A stretch of 11,300 bases of DNA from JBEEMU01 sp043778315. GTDB lineage: Bacteria; Bacteroidota; Bacteroidia; Chitinophagales; Saprospiraceae. The notes under the pieces are model-generated. The model was given only the letters and a program-made list of their open reading frames with translations. It did no database searches and was not told the origin of the DNA. The DNA lies in contig JAYWGJ010000006.1 of assembly GCA_043778315.1 (NCBI GenBank), forward strand, positions 1-11,300, read 5' to 3'. Within the stretch, counting starts at the first letter, position 1, and each line of letters opens with the position of its first letter. Positions 1-7,563 of the stretch are shown here, in pieces. Both the position numbers and the translations under genes were made by a program.

Positions 1-237
1 GCGGGCGGCGCATCGTGGGTGAGCCTGCATCACGGCGGCGGCGTAGGCATGGGCTACTCGATACACGCGGGCATGGTGATTGTGGCGGACGGCACCGCCG
101 ACGCGCACGCTCGCCTCGCTCGCGTGCTGCACAACGACCCCGCAATGGGCGTTATCCGTCACGCGGACGCAGGCTATGATATTGCGAAGGACACGGCGCG
201 GAAGCATCGGTTAGATTTGAATGCGCGATTAGGGTAA
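1..237 (+). CDS. hutU: Urocanate hydratase, C-terminal fragment (5' end outside window)
   Basis: The first 78 codons, in frame from base 1 and ending at TAA 235-237, are the C-terminus of urocanate hydratase. This cytoplasmic enzyme uses NAD as an electrophile to hydrate urocanate to imidazolonepropionate, the second step of histidine degradation. The recognisable family signature is the run GGASWVSLHHGGGVGMGYS, followed by HAGMVIVADGT, ARVLHNDPAMGVIRHADAGYD and a short tail ending DLNARLG. These blocks are nearly invariant in HutU. A GTG at 19-21 lies inside the conserved block and is an internal Val, not a start. The rest of the roughly 550-residue family length lies to the left of the window. 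The gene is directly followed by a terminator, so it is the last gene of its transcript. The other hut genes are not visible here. Confidence 0.96.
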   Translation, partial: AGGASWVSLHHGGGVGMGYSIHAGMVIVADGTADAHARLARVLHNDPAMGVIRHADAGYDIAKDTARKHRLDLNARLG

Positions 238-243
238 AATAGA

Positions 244-298
244 CAAAACGCTAAATCTGTAAAGAGGGAAAAACTTGCAGGTTTAGCGTTTTGTTTTT
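244..298 (+). terminator. Intrinsic terminator after hutU
   Basis: A 16-bp inverted repeat pairs 244-259 (caaaacgctaaatctg) with 278-293 (caggtttagcgttttg), with one wobble pair and an 18-nt loop. A T-rich run continues through 298. It starts seven bases after the hutU stop. Because the stem is A/T-flanked it could work on both strands, insulating the island to the right. Confidence 0.9.
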
Positions 299-360
299 TA
301 TAAAAAATGGAACATTGGCATAGTTTTAGGAGCTAAATAAACGAATAAACAAATTTATAA

Positions 361-429
361 TTTATAACTTCTATTGCTATAATTTTTACAATAAAACAAC
401 TATTTGCCAAAGAAAATAATGACGATGTT
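361..429 (+). other. In-frame upstream extension of the first DUF262 gene lacking a canonical start
   Basis: The frame of the following gene is open back to the TAA at 358-360. Its translation over 382-429 reads IFTIKQLFAKENNDDV. This looks like the usual DUF262 N-terminus and matches the sister protein's own start region (TYTVKNFF before IPELQRDYVW). No ATG, GTG or TTG occurs in frame between 361 and 429; only ATT (373, 382) and ATA (364, 379, 391) codons are present. An ATG at 419 is out of frame and hits TGA after four codons. The same stretch holds a promoter-like TATAAT at 378-383, which would argue that transcription starts inside it. The wider gap 299-360 shows only an AGGAG at 328-332 and A/T-rich sequence. 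Confidence 0.55.
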
Positions 430-2199
430 TTGACAAAACACGGTGTGTCAGGTTACTATATTCCGCCTTATCAGCGCGGCTACAAGTGGTCTGATGATAT
501 GGTGGGTAAATTAATCACGGATTTGTACGAAGCCTTCACTAACGGGCAAGACGAATATTATTTGCAGTTTATAACGGTCAAGGTAGCAAATTATGATAAT
601 AAAAATGTATTGGAAGTCATAGATGGACAGCAGCGATTGACAACTCTAACACTTTTATTGAGTTATTTTGCTTATCAAAAGGAAGATACGAAAGCAATTT
701 CTAATGACTTACTGACGTATGCTATTAGAGATAAGGTTACTGCTTTTTTTGAAAGATATATCTATGGCGATTTGTCAGATATATTATTGAAAGAATGGAA
801 TGATTATATAAACGACGCACCGAAAAATGATGAACAGGATATTTTCTATCTTTTTCGAGCCATCAAAACTATTGAAAAAAGCGTTGGGAAGGAAAAGAAA
901 AAAATAGAGGACCGTAATAATTTTGAGCGATACGTTTTAAATAATGTTAAAATTATCTTGAATAAAGTTGATGATAGCATTGGCAGCGAGGAGTTATTTA
1001 CCAATTTGAATAGTAACAAAGTGGAATTGACTGATTTAGATTTAGTAAAAGGCTTATTTTTGACAAAATCAGTTCGAGAAGTAGCCGATAAAGATACTTC
1101 TTATAAGGAGATACTCTCTAAACGCGCAATTATGGGACGACAATGGGACGAACTCGCTCATTGGTGTAACGATGAAGCAATAAAGAATTTTTACTTTAAA
1201 AAAGATATTATTAAAGGTACAGATTCTTTATTGTCTATTTTCAAAATATTGGCTGTGAAAAATGGCGATACTAAAAGCAATCTTAAACTTTTTGATTTTT
1301 TTGAAACCCAATTAAAAAAAGATAAAAAATCTATTAGCCAATACTTTAATGAATTAAAAGCAATACAAAGAATCCTGAACGATTGGTATAACGACACGCA
1401 AATTTATAATTTGATAGGATATTTATTCGTTGCAAAAAATCATAATTTAGATATGGAAAGTAAAGAAATCATAGATTTGTTAAGTAAAAACAAAGATGAT
1501 GTAAAGCAATATTTGAAAAATGAAACCCTAACATTATTACCTGAAAGCGATAATATAGAAGATTTATATTTCAATAATACCGAGGATAAAACCTTCATTT
1601 TCAATCTATTATTAGCATTAAGTGTATTTCAAAATCAAACAATCAAGTTTTCATTTGATAATTTCAATAAAAATAGTTGGTCATTAGAACATATTTTTCC
1701 GCAAACAATACCTGAAAAAATTGTTATTCAAGATATAATACTTATCAAAAAATTACTAAAATACTCAAAAGGTGATTTCAAAAAAGCAGAATCTACCCTA
1801 AATAATATGGAATTATCCGATGATGCAGAAACAGTGTACGATAGTATTTTTGAAAAATTAGAAAACACTGAATTGGAATGTCTATTTGACGACGATGAAA
1901 AAAAGGTTTTAAATTCGTTAATCAAAACGGAAAAACTACATAATATTGGTAATTTAGCATTATTGACAAAACCAGACAATAGTTCAAATAAAAATGGCTT
2001 GTTCAATAAAAAAAGACATAATATTGTAGAAAGAATCAGTAAGGGTAGTTTTGTTCCAAAACATACCTACGATGTATTTTCAAAACTTTTGGACAAACAT
2101 ATGGACGCAGATTTGAGCGTTTGGACTGAAAATGATATAGATAAGCATCTGGCATACATTATCAAAACAACTCAAAACATTAAAACTGAACTACAATGA
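430..2199 (+). CDS. DUF262-DUF1524 (GmrSD-like) nuclease protein, putative defence effector
   Basis: The protein has the GmrSD architecture. GmrSD enzymes are nucleotide-dependent endonucleases best known for cutting modified phage DNA. The N-terminal DUF262 part shows IPPYQRGYKW at residues 11-20, VIDGQQRLTT at 63-72 (the DGQQR nucleotidase signature) and FTNLNSNKVELTDLDLVKG at 190-208. A helical middle follows. The C-terminal DUF1524 HNH-type nuclease part shows SLEHIFPQ with His421, then KLHNIGNLALL at 502-512 and an Asn-rich stretch at 517-526 leading to FNKKR, the usual catalytic and metal-site blocks. Counting uses the TTG at 430, the first canonical start, but conserved sequence seems to extend about 16 codons further upstream. 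The stop overlaps the next gene's ATG by four bases (ATGA), so the two are translationally coupled. The gene is A+T-rich compared with hutU. The exact target (modified or unmodified DNA) cannot be read from sequence. Confidence 0.88.
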   Translation: MTKHGVSGYYIPPYQRGYKWSDDMVGKLITDLYEAFTNGQDEYYLQFITVKVANYDNKNVLEVIDGQQRLTTLTLLLSYFAYQKEDTKAISNDLLTYAIRDKVTAFFERYIYGDLSDILLKEWNDYINDAPKNDEQDIFYLFRAIKTIEKSVGKEKKKIEDRNNFERYVLNNVKIILNKVDDSIGSEELFTNLNSNKVELTDLDLVKGLFLTKSVREVADKDTSYKEILSKRAIMGRQWDELAHWCNDEAIKNFYFKKDIIKGTDSLLSIFKILAVKNGDTKSNLKLFDFFETQLKKDKKSISQYFNELKAIQRILNDWYNDTQIYNLIGYLFVAKNHNLDMESKEIIDLLSKNKDDVKQYLKNETLTLLPESDNIEDLYFNNTEDKTFIFNLLLALSVFQNQTIKFSFDNFNKNSWSLEHIFPQTIPEKIVIQDIILIKKLLKYSKGDFKKAESTLNNMELSDDAETVYDSIFEKLENTELECLFDDDEKKVLNSLIKTEKLHNIGNLALLTKPDNSSNKNGLFNKKRHNIVERISKGSFVPKHTYDVFSKLLDKHMDADLSVWTENDIDKHLAYIIKTTQNIKTELQ

Positions 2200-4118
2200 A
2201 TACAGGAACATACACCGTAAAAAACTTTTTTACGGAACAAAATCTGCACCAAATTATTATCCCCGAACTGCAACGGGATTATGTTTGGGCGGAAAGCAAT
2301 GTCAAAAATTTGCTTGAATCCATGGAGCAAACTACTAAAAAACCACACAAATATTCAGAAAAATATCTAAATAGTCTTCCTTCTGATATAAAAAAAATAG
2401 TAGATGAAGACCAAAACAACAAACAAAAGGCTAATATTGGGTTTATTTATGCGTATTCAGACCCTGAAATGCCCTATCGTTATGTATTGATTGACGGACA
2501 GCAACGGATAACGACTATTTTTTTGCTGTTGCTTTGCGCGGCGGTCAAACAAGGTAAACAAGCGGAGTTTGAACGCAGTTATTTTTATAAAGACAACTTG
2601 AAATTTGATTATAAAGTACGTGAAGATGCACATAATTTTTTGCATCATTTTGTAGATTTTATTCTAAAAGAAAGTCATATTGATGCTATAAAAAATGAAA
2701 ATTGGTATTATAATGATTACGAAAAAGACGTAACCATTCAATCTATTATAACCAATTATAAAGTAATCAAGGCTTTTATAGCGGAAAAACCAATTGACTT
2801 CTATTTTATAGAAAATCATATAGAATTTTTGTATTTTGATACAAAAGCAAGTCAACAAGGCGAAAATTTATATATTTATATGAATAGCCGAGGCGAATCT
2901 GTTAGCGAACAAGAAAACATCAAAGCGCAATTCTTAAAAGGCTTGTCAGCTCATGATAAAAACGAATGGGGACGAAAATGGGAAGCATGGCAAAACTTAT
3001 TTTGGAAATACAGAGGAATTAATGCTAATGTTGATGAGGGGTTTAAGGCTTTTTTAGTGTACATTAATAATTTGGTTGGTAGAACAGGAGGTGAAAAACA
3101 GAATATTGTCACAAAATATCCGTACATTTCTTTAGAAAATGTAGAGCAATATATACAGGCATTAGAAGTTATTTTAAAACATAATATTACAGAAATAAAC
3201 AGTAAATTTACTGGCTTTCCAAAAAATGTTAATAGCTTATTTTGGCTATATCCCTTACTGATGTATGCCGATAAATATTCCGATTGCAGCAAAATTGAAT
3301 TAAAACGTGTTTTTGAGTTTTTCCACAATTGTACGCGCTTTATACCAAAGAATCAACTCAATAGCGAAAATAATGCAAGAGTGACAAAACTCATGCAAGA
3401 ATTTTTAAACGATGATTATAGTGATATTGTAGATTTACTTCATTTTGAAGGTGAATACTCTACCATTCTTACAAAAGAAGAAGTTGCTAAATTGCAAATT
3501 TATAAACACTTTACAGACCGCAGGGAAGAGATAGAAAACGCTTTTTGGGATTTACAAAAACATAGATATGTAAAGGGCGGAATAGCCTTTTTATGGAAAT
3601 ATATTGACTTTGATGAAGATGCCATATCCGATTTTGATATTGATAAATTCATAAAATACGCTGACAATTTCAAAGAAATATTTGAGGTTGAAATTGACGA
3701 TTTATTTCGTAGAGCATTGCTCACAAAAGGGGACGATTACAAAAAAGACGAGGGGCGTAGTACCTATCTAGATGAATACCGTCACAACTGTTCGACGAAA
3801 TATTCGTTTTTAAAGGAAAAAGACTATATTAAGGATATGAAAGACAAAGCTATTTTTAAAGATTTCATCATAGCATACACTGAAATAAAAGAAAGATTAG
3901 GAAAAGAAGAGAAAAACAATAATAGAAATGCGATACTTCAAGAAATGATACGTAGTTTTACAGATATACGCAAATGGTATTACAAACTTATCAAAAACTC
4001 AAATCATTTTGCATATTGTATGCAAAGCACTGTTTGTTACAATGAAGATAACATTTTTTTAATAAAAAATAGAAAAGTCGGAGGTGAAAATAGTCATGAA
4101 ACAGTAAGAAGATATTAA
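2196..4118 (+). CDS. Second DUF262 protein without HNH domain, partner of the upstream nuclease
   Basis: The 640-residue protein begins MNTGTYTVKNFF and has a complete DUF262 N-terminal domain: IPELQRDYVW at 22-31, LIDGQQRITT at 98-107, and YIYMNSRGESVSEQENIKA at 226-244. The DGQQR and NSRGE blocks are the conserved nucleotide-binding and hydrolysis elements of GmrS-like proteins. The remaining roughly 390 residues are acidic/lysine-rich and helical. They contain RRALLTKGDDY at 505-515 but no HxxP...GNL...N pattern of DUF1524, so no nuclease domain is visible. The ATG overlaps the upstream stop by 4 bp, which is strong support for both the start and the operon. In known two-gene GmrSD-like systems (for example TgvAB of Vibrio cholerae) two such proteins act together. 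By inference this one is the NTP-sensing or target-recognising subunit. The C-terminus ends abruptly after NRKVGGENSHETVRRY and may be shortened. No terminator follows. Confidence 0.85.
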   Translation: MNTGTYTVKNFFTEQNLHQIIIPELQRDYVWAESNVKNLLESMEQTTKKPHKYSEKYLNSLPSDIKKIVDEDQNNKQKANIGFIYAYSDPEMPYRYVLIDGQQRITTIFLLLLCAAVKQGKQAEFERSYFYKDNLKFDYKVREDAHNFLHHFVDFILKESHIDAIKNENWYYNDYEKDVTIQSIITNYKVIKAFIAEKPIDFYFIENHIEFLYFDTKASQQGENLYIYMNSRGESVSEQENIKAQFLKGLSAHDKNEWGRKWEAWQNLFWKYRGINANVDEGFKAFLVYINNLVGRTGGEKQNIVTKYPYISLENVEQYIQALEVILKHNITEINSKFTGFPKNVNSLFWLYPLLMYADKYSDCSKIELKRVFEFFHNCTRFIPKNQLNSENNARVTKLMQEFLNDDYSDIVDLLHFEGEYSTILTKEEVAKLQIYKHFTDRREEIENAFWDLQKHRYVKGGIAFLWKYIDFDEDAISDFDIDKFIKYADNFKEIFEVEIDDLFRRALLTKGDDYKKDEGRSTYLDEYRHNCSTKYSFLKEKDYIKDMKDKAIFKDFIIAYTEIKERLGKEEKNNNRNAILQEMIRSFTDIRKWYYKLIKNSNHFAYCMQSTVCYNEDNIFLIKNRKVGGENSHETVRRY

Positions 4119-4290
4119 CGCAACAAAAACATCATTTTTACCAATAAAATACCATGCAAGAAAATATAGAAACCGTCAATTTTCAACAAATGCACCTTAG
4201 CATTTATGGAGAAGAGTGTGCCTACAAAGCGAGATTTTGACTATAACGAACGAGCGTTTTAAAGCGATGAATAACAAGTAATAAAATCAC
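4119..4290. other. Intergenic region between DUF262 pair and flavoprotein gene
   Basis: Apart from the doubtful 28-codon ORF, I see no clear terminator hairpin, no TAnnTTTG promoter box and no repeat here. Base composition changes from A+T-rich to G+C-rich at its right end, so this gap probably contains the right boundary of the accessory island. No direct repeats or attachment-site-like sequence could be matched to the left side near 299-360. Confidence 0.4.
4154..4240 (+). CDS. Doubtful 28-aa ORF after the DUF262 pair
   Basis: ATG 4154 to TGA 4238-4240 encodes 28 residues (MQENIETVNFQQMHL then SIYGEECAYKARF). The composition looks protein-like, but I recognise no family. It sits 35 bp after the second DUF262 stop and 50 bp before the flavoprotein start. 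It may be a small peptide, a chance ORF, or debris of a larger gene whose rest was lost. Another short open stretch in a different frame (4099-4164, about 20 codons from GAAGAT) precedes it, which would fit a decayed coding tail. Confidence 0.2.
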   Translation: MQENIETVNFQQMHLSIYGEECAYKARF

Positions 4291-5886
4291 ATGAAAATAC
4301 ACGATTACATCATAGTTGGCTCGGGGTTTGGCGGCAGCGTATCTGCTATGCGGCTCGCCGAAAAAGGCTACTCGGTGCTGGTACTCGAGAAAGGCAAACG
4401 CTACGAAACCGCCGACTTCCCCAAAACGAATTGGAATATTCGCAAATACCTCTGGCTGCCACTCCTCAAATGCTTTGGCATACAAAAAATGACTTTTTTT
4501 AAAGACGTTTTTGTGATAAGCGGCGTGGGCGTGGGCGGCGGCAGTTTGGTGTACGCGAATACGCACATCATGCCGCCCGAGGCGTTTTTTCAGAACGACG
4601 CTTGGCGCGAATTTAAAAACTGGAAAAGCGTTTTAGCTCCGTTTTACGACACGGCACGCTTCATGCTCGGCACCACCGTTTACCCCGAAGTACACGAAGA
4701 AGACCGTTTATTGCAAGAAATTGCGGTCGATATGGGCAAAGCCGACTCGTGGCACAAAGTAGATGTGGGCGTTTATTTTAGTGCTAACAAAACACCGACC
4801 GACCCTTATTTTAAAGGACTCGGACCCGAGCGCAAGCCTTGTACGCAATGCGCGGGCTGTATGGTTGGCTGTCGCGTAGGCGCGAAAAATACGTTGGATA
4901 AAAATTATTTGTATTTTGCACAAAAATACGGCGCGGAGGTGCAAGCCGAAACCTTGGTCACGAAAGTGGAGTTCAAAGACGGTTTGTACCACATTCACAC
5001 CAAAAAAAGCACCGCTTACGGCAATCAAGGCACACATATATATTATAGCAAAGGTTTGGTGATGAGCGGCGGCGTATTAGGAACGATGGAGTTATTATTA
5101 AAACAAAAATACATAACTAAAACATTATCAAAGTTATCTGACCGATTAGGCGAAAATCTGCGCACCAATTCGGAGTCGATAGGTGGTATTGGCGTAGCCA
5201 ATAAAAAACTCAATCACGGCGTGGCGCTGTCGTCCGTTTTTCAGCCCGACGACGATACCTATATAGAGGTAGTGAAGTTCCCGAACGGCTCGGGCGCGAT
5301 GGGCAGATTGGCGACTTTGGCGGCAGGCGAAGGCAGCCCGGCGGTGCGTACCGCTAAGTATTTGGCTGCCGTAGTGCAGCACCCTATCAACGCTTTTCGG
5401 GTATTGACCAATATAGAATTTTCATCTAACTCCTTGATTATCTTAGTGATGCAAACTTTGGATAGCAAAATAAAGATGGTTTGGAAACGCGGTTTGTTCG
5501 GCGGCGGACTCGCTTTGGAGACCAACGGCGCGGGCGTTCCCGCCTACATCGCGGTCGGGCAGGAAGTCATCAAACGCTACGCCGAAAAAGTAGATGGCAT
5601 TCCGCTTAATGCTTATACAGAGATTTTTTTGAATATGTCCACTACCGCGCATATTTTGGGCGGCTGCCCGATGGGCGAAACCGCCGATACGGGCGTGATA
5701 GACACCAATTTTAAAGCATTTGGTTATCCGAATATGTACATTCTCGACGGCTCCATTATCCCTTGCAACTTAGGCGTAAATCCTTCGCTCACCATCACCG
5801 CACTGAGCGAATACGCTATGGCGCAAATTCCCGAAAAGGAGGGAAATACCAATATTTCGTTGGCGCAGCAATTGCAAAACGCATAG
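4291..5886 (+). CDS. GMC-family FAD-dependent oxidoreductase (cholesterol-oxidase-like)
   Basis: The N-terminus (DYIIVGSGFGGSVSAMRLAEKG) is a Rossmann FAD-binding fold with G10-x-G12-x-x-G15 and the ribose-binding acid in VLEKG. GVGVGGGSLVYAN at 78-90 is the second FAD-contact motif of this subgroup. The C-terminal block HILGGCPMG (His454), YILDGSIIP (Asp486) and GVNPSLTITALSEYAM (Asn497) is the GMC_oxred_C signature, with His454 and Asn497 in the active-site positions. A four-cysteine motif C184-x2-C187-x2-C190-x3-C194 followed by AKNTLDKNYLYFA is characteristic of the ChoD-like branch and resembles an Fe-S ligand pattern. The likely reaction is oxidation of an alcohol or sterol-like hydroxyl with transfer to FAD; the real substrate is unknown. 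At 531 residues the length is normal. There is no signal peptide: the short N-terminal hydrophobic strand belongs to the FAD fold. The start at 4291 leaves the usual few residues before the FAD motif. No strong promoter box or terminator is visible. Confidence 0.9.
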   Translation: MKIHDYIIVGSGFGGSVSAMRLAEKGYSVLVLEKGKRYETADFPKTNWNIRKYLWLPLLKCFGIQKMTFFKDVFVISGVGVGGGSLVYANTHIMPPEAFFQNDAWREFKNWKSVLAPFYDTARFMLGTTVYPEVHEEDRLLQEIAVDMGKADSWHKVDVGVYFSANKTPTDPYFKGLGPERKPCTQCAGCMVGCRVGAKNTLDKNYLYFAQKYGAEVQAETLVTKVEFKDGLYHIHTKKSTAYGNQGTHIYYSKGLVMSGGVLGTMELLLKQKYITKTLSKLSDRLGENLRTNSESIGGIGVANKKLNHGVALSSVFQPDDDTYIEVVKFPNGSGAMGRLATLAAGEGSPAVRTAKYLAAVVQHPINAFRVLTNIEFSSNSLIILVMQTLDSKIKMVWKRGLFGGGLALETNGAGVPAYIAVGQEVIKRYAEKVDGIPLNAYTEIFLNMSTTAHILGGCPMGETADTGVIDTNFKAFGYPNMYILDGSIIPCNLGVNPSLTITALSEYAMAQIPEKEGNTNISLAQQLQNA

Positions 5887-5918
5887 TTTTTTAAAGTTTT
5901 TTTAGTTTTTAAAGTCTG

Positions 5919-6169
5919 ACTCGTCCGCGCATAAGTTTTTAGCTTCCAGTTCACAGCTCATAGCTTCAATTGCCTCTCTAACGGTCAAAAAGTTTCCAGC
6001 TTATCGCTTTTAGCTTCAATTGCCTCCCTAACGGTCAAAAAGTTTACAGCTTCCAGCTTATAGCTTCAATTGCCTCCATAACGGTCAAAAAGTTTACAGT
6101 TTACAGCTTATAGCTTCAAAAAATAACCCTCGCGAGCATAAGCTTCCAGCTTCCAGCTTACAGTTTTAC
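5919..6169 (+). repeat. Composite heptamer/50-bp tandem repeat array
   Basis: Groups of four 7-mers of form AGYTTNN (for example agtttac, agcttcc, agcttat, agcttca) occupy 5941-5968, 5991-6018, 6041-6068 and 6091-6118. They are separated by exactly 22 bp each time. The spacers at 5969-5990, 6019-6040 and 6069-6090 are nearly identical, differing only in the two bases after gcctc. The group-plus-spacer period is exactly 50 bp (tagcttcaat starts at 5961, 6011 and 6061, with a partial copy at 6111). A fourth 22-bp spacer, 6119-6140, has unrelated sequence containing the palindrome CTCGCGAG. It is followed by three more heptamers (6141-6161) and a degenerate one, and the array ends 7 bp before the next gene's ATG. 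A period of 50 is not a multiple of 3, and each spacer contains TAA, so the array is not coding. Confidence 0.9.
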
Positions 6170-6176
6170 AAGAAAA

Positions 6177-7391
6177 ATGAATAAACGAAAAATCATCAAC
6201 GACCCAGTCTATGGGTTCATCAATATCCCCTACGACCTCGTGTTTGACCTCATCGAGCACCCCTATTTTCAGCGACTGCGGCGCATAAAGCAGCTCGCGC
6301 TCGCCGACTACGTCTATCCAGGCGCGGTGCATACCCGTTTTCATCACGCGCTTGGCGCAATGCACCTCACTACGCAAGCCATCGAGACGCTCAAAAATAA
6401 AGGCGTAGAAATCACAGAGGACGAAGCGCAAGGCGTAACCGTCGCCATACTTTTGCACGACATCGGTCACGGACCCTTTTCGCACGCCCTCGAACATTCC
6501 TTGATTGATTTGCACCACGAAGAAATTTCTTTATTGCTAATGCAACGACTGAACGAAACTTTTTCGGGTGCGTTGAGTACCGCAATTGAAATTTTTACCA
6601 ATCAATATCCAAAAAGATTTCTGCACCAATTAGTCTCTGGTCAGCTCGATATGGATAGAATGGATTTCCTAAATCGCGACAGTTATTTCACGGGCGTACA
6701 CGAAGGCGTGATTGGTTATGATAGAATAATAAAAATGCTTAATGTTGTTGATAATGAGTTAGTTGTGGAGGAAAAAGGTATATTTTCTATCGAGAAATTT
6801 CTGATAGCGCGGCGCATTATGTATTGGCAGGTGTACCTGCATAAAGCCGTAGTTGCCACCGAACAAATGCTAATTCAGTGCTTCGCACGGGCGCGTTTTT
6901 TGTACAGTATTAGCCCGTCACAATTTCAACTATCAAAATATTTAGACAATTTATTCAGAGTTGGCACAAATTTTGCACCTACAAATAACGTATATGAAAT
7001 ACATCATTTGTTAGACGATTTTGTGCAACTTGACGATGTAGATATTATAGCAGCACTAAAAAATTTTTCTACAAATAGTGACTATACGCTCGCTACGCTG
7101 TCTAAAAAACTGTTGGAACGCAAATTACTAAAAGTGGAGTTGAGCAATACGCCGTTCACAAACGAGCATATTTATACGTTACGACAACGCACACAACAAC
7201 GCTATAATATAGAAGATGCGGATTTAAAATATTGGGTGATTAACGCAACGGAAATGATACGAACCTACGATGCCGATAATGATGAGATAAAAATATTATA
7301 TAAAAATGGAAGGGTAGAGCCGCTATCACAGGCTTTTGACTACGAAATAATTGCGCGACCGCGTGCCAAATATTTTTTATGTTATCCGTAA
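6177..7391 (+). CDS. HD-domain phosphohydrolase (dNTPase-like, YwfO type)
   Basis: This 404-residue cytoplasmic protein starts MNKRKIINDPVYGFI, the typical beginning of the HD superfamily group related to dGTPases and Bacillus YwfO. Visible features are HPYFQRLRRIKQL at 28-40, TRFHHALGAMHL at 53-64 (first metal His, H57), LLHDIGHGPFSHALEH at 92-107 (HD pair H94/D95, then H98 and H103), and the block SGQLDMDRMDFLNRDSYFTG at 154-173, whose D158 completes the H...HD...D metal site. The family hydrolyses nucleotide phosphates, often dNTPs; the exact substrate is not predictable. The C-terminal half is less conserved. ATG 6177 is favoured by motif spacing and an A-rich leader (acaagaaaa). The gene lies immediately after the heptamer repeat array, which must therefore be its 5' leader or promoter region. 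G+C drops within the gene, from 57% in 6241-6300 to 30% in 6961-7020. Confidence 0.88.
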   Translation: MNKRKIINDPVYGFINIPYDLVFDLIEHPYFQRLRRIKQLALADYVYPGAVHTRFHHALGAMHLTTQAIETLKNKGVEITEDEAQGVTVAILLHDIGHGPFSHALEHSLIDLHHEEISLLLMQRLNETFSGALSTAIEIFTNQYPKRFLHQLVSGQLDMDRMDFLNRDSYFTGVHEGVIGYDRIIKMLNVVDNELVVEEKGIFSIEKFLIARRIMYWQVYLHKAVVATEQMLIQCFARARFLYSISPSQFQLSKYLDNLFRVGTNFAPTNNVYEIHHLLDDFVQLDDVDIIAALKNFSTNSDYTLATLSKKLLERKLLKVELSNTPFTNEHIYTLRQRTQQRYNIEDADLKYWVINATEMIRTYDADNDEIKILYKNGRVEPLSQAFDYEIIARPRAKYFLCYP

Positions 7392-7480
7392 TACCAACAT
7401 TTTCAATGTATTAGCATAATTTAACAAAATATTGTGAGTTTTTTATAGACAAACATATTATTAATAAATAAAATTATTAT

Positions 7481-7488
7481 TACCTTTG
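7481..7488 (+). promoter_or_regulatory. Bacteroidota-type -7 promoter box for the repeat protein gene
   Basis: TACCTTTG matches the TAnnTTTG -7 consensus perfectly. No good TTTG -33 element lies 17-23 bp upstream (7457-7463 is A/T only). Transcription would start near 7495, leaving a leader of about 70 nt before the ATG at 7564. The box also shows that the in-frame TTG at 7486, which lies inside it, is not the translational start. The preceding gap 7392-7480 is A/T-rich with only a weak hairpin (acaa/ttgt around 7424-7435). Confidence 0.7.
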
Positions 7489-7563
7489 CATCTGCAAACA
7501 CCAAAAATAGTAATTTCAATTTATAACCGAATTTTAAATCTTAACCATCAAAACGTCGTTTTT

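Noticed and set aside
244..360. Attachment site or insertion-sequence end next to hutU
   Set aside because: The inverted repeat is fully explained as a transcription terminator, and I found no matching direct repeat at the right side of the island (4119-4290) and no tRNA or integrase.
5919..6169. CRISPR array
   Set aside because: The regular repeat-spacer look is superficial. The 22-bp spacers are near-identical rather than unique, the 28-bp parts are made of heptamers, and no cas gene is nearby.
7486..7563. TTG start at 7486 extending the repeat protein by 26 codons
   Set aside because: The TTG is part of the TACCTTTG promoter box, and starting there would bury the clear signal peptide that begins at ATG 7564.
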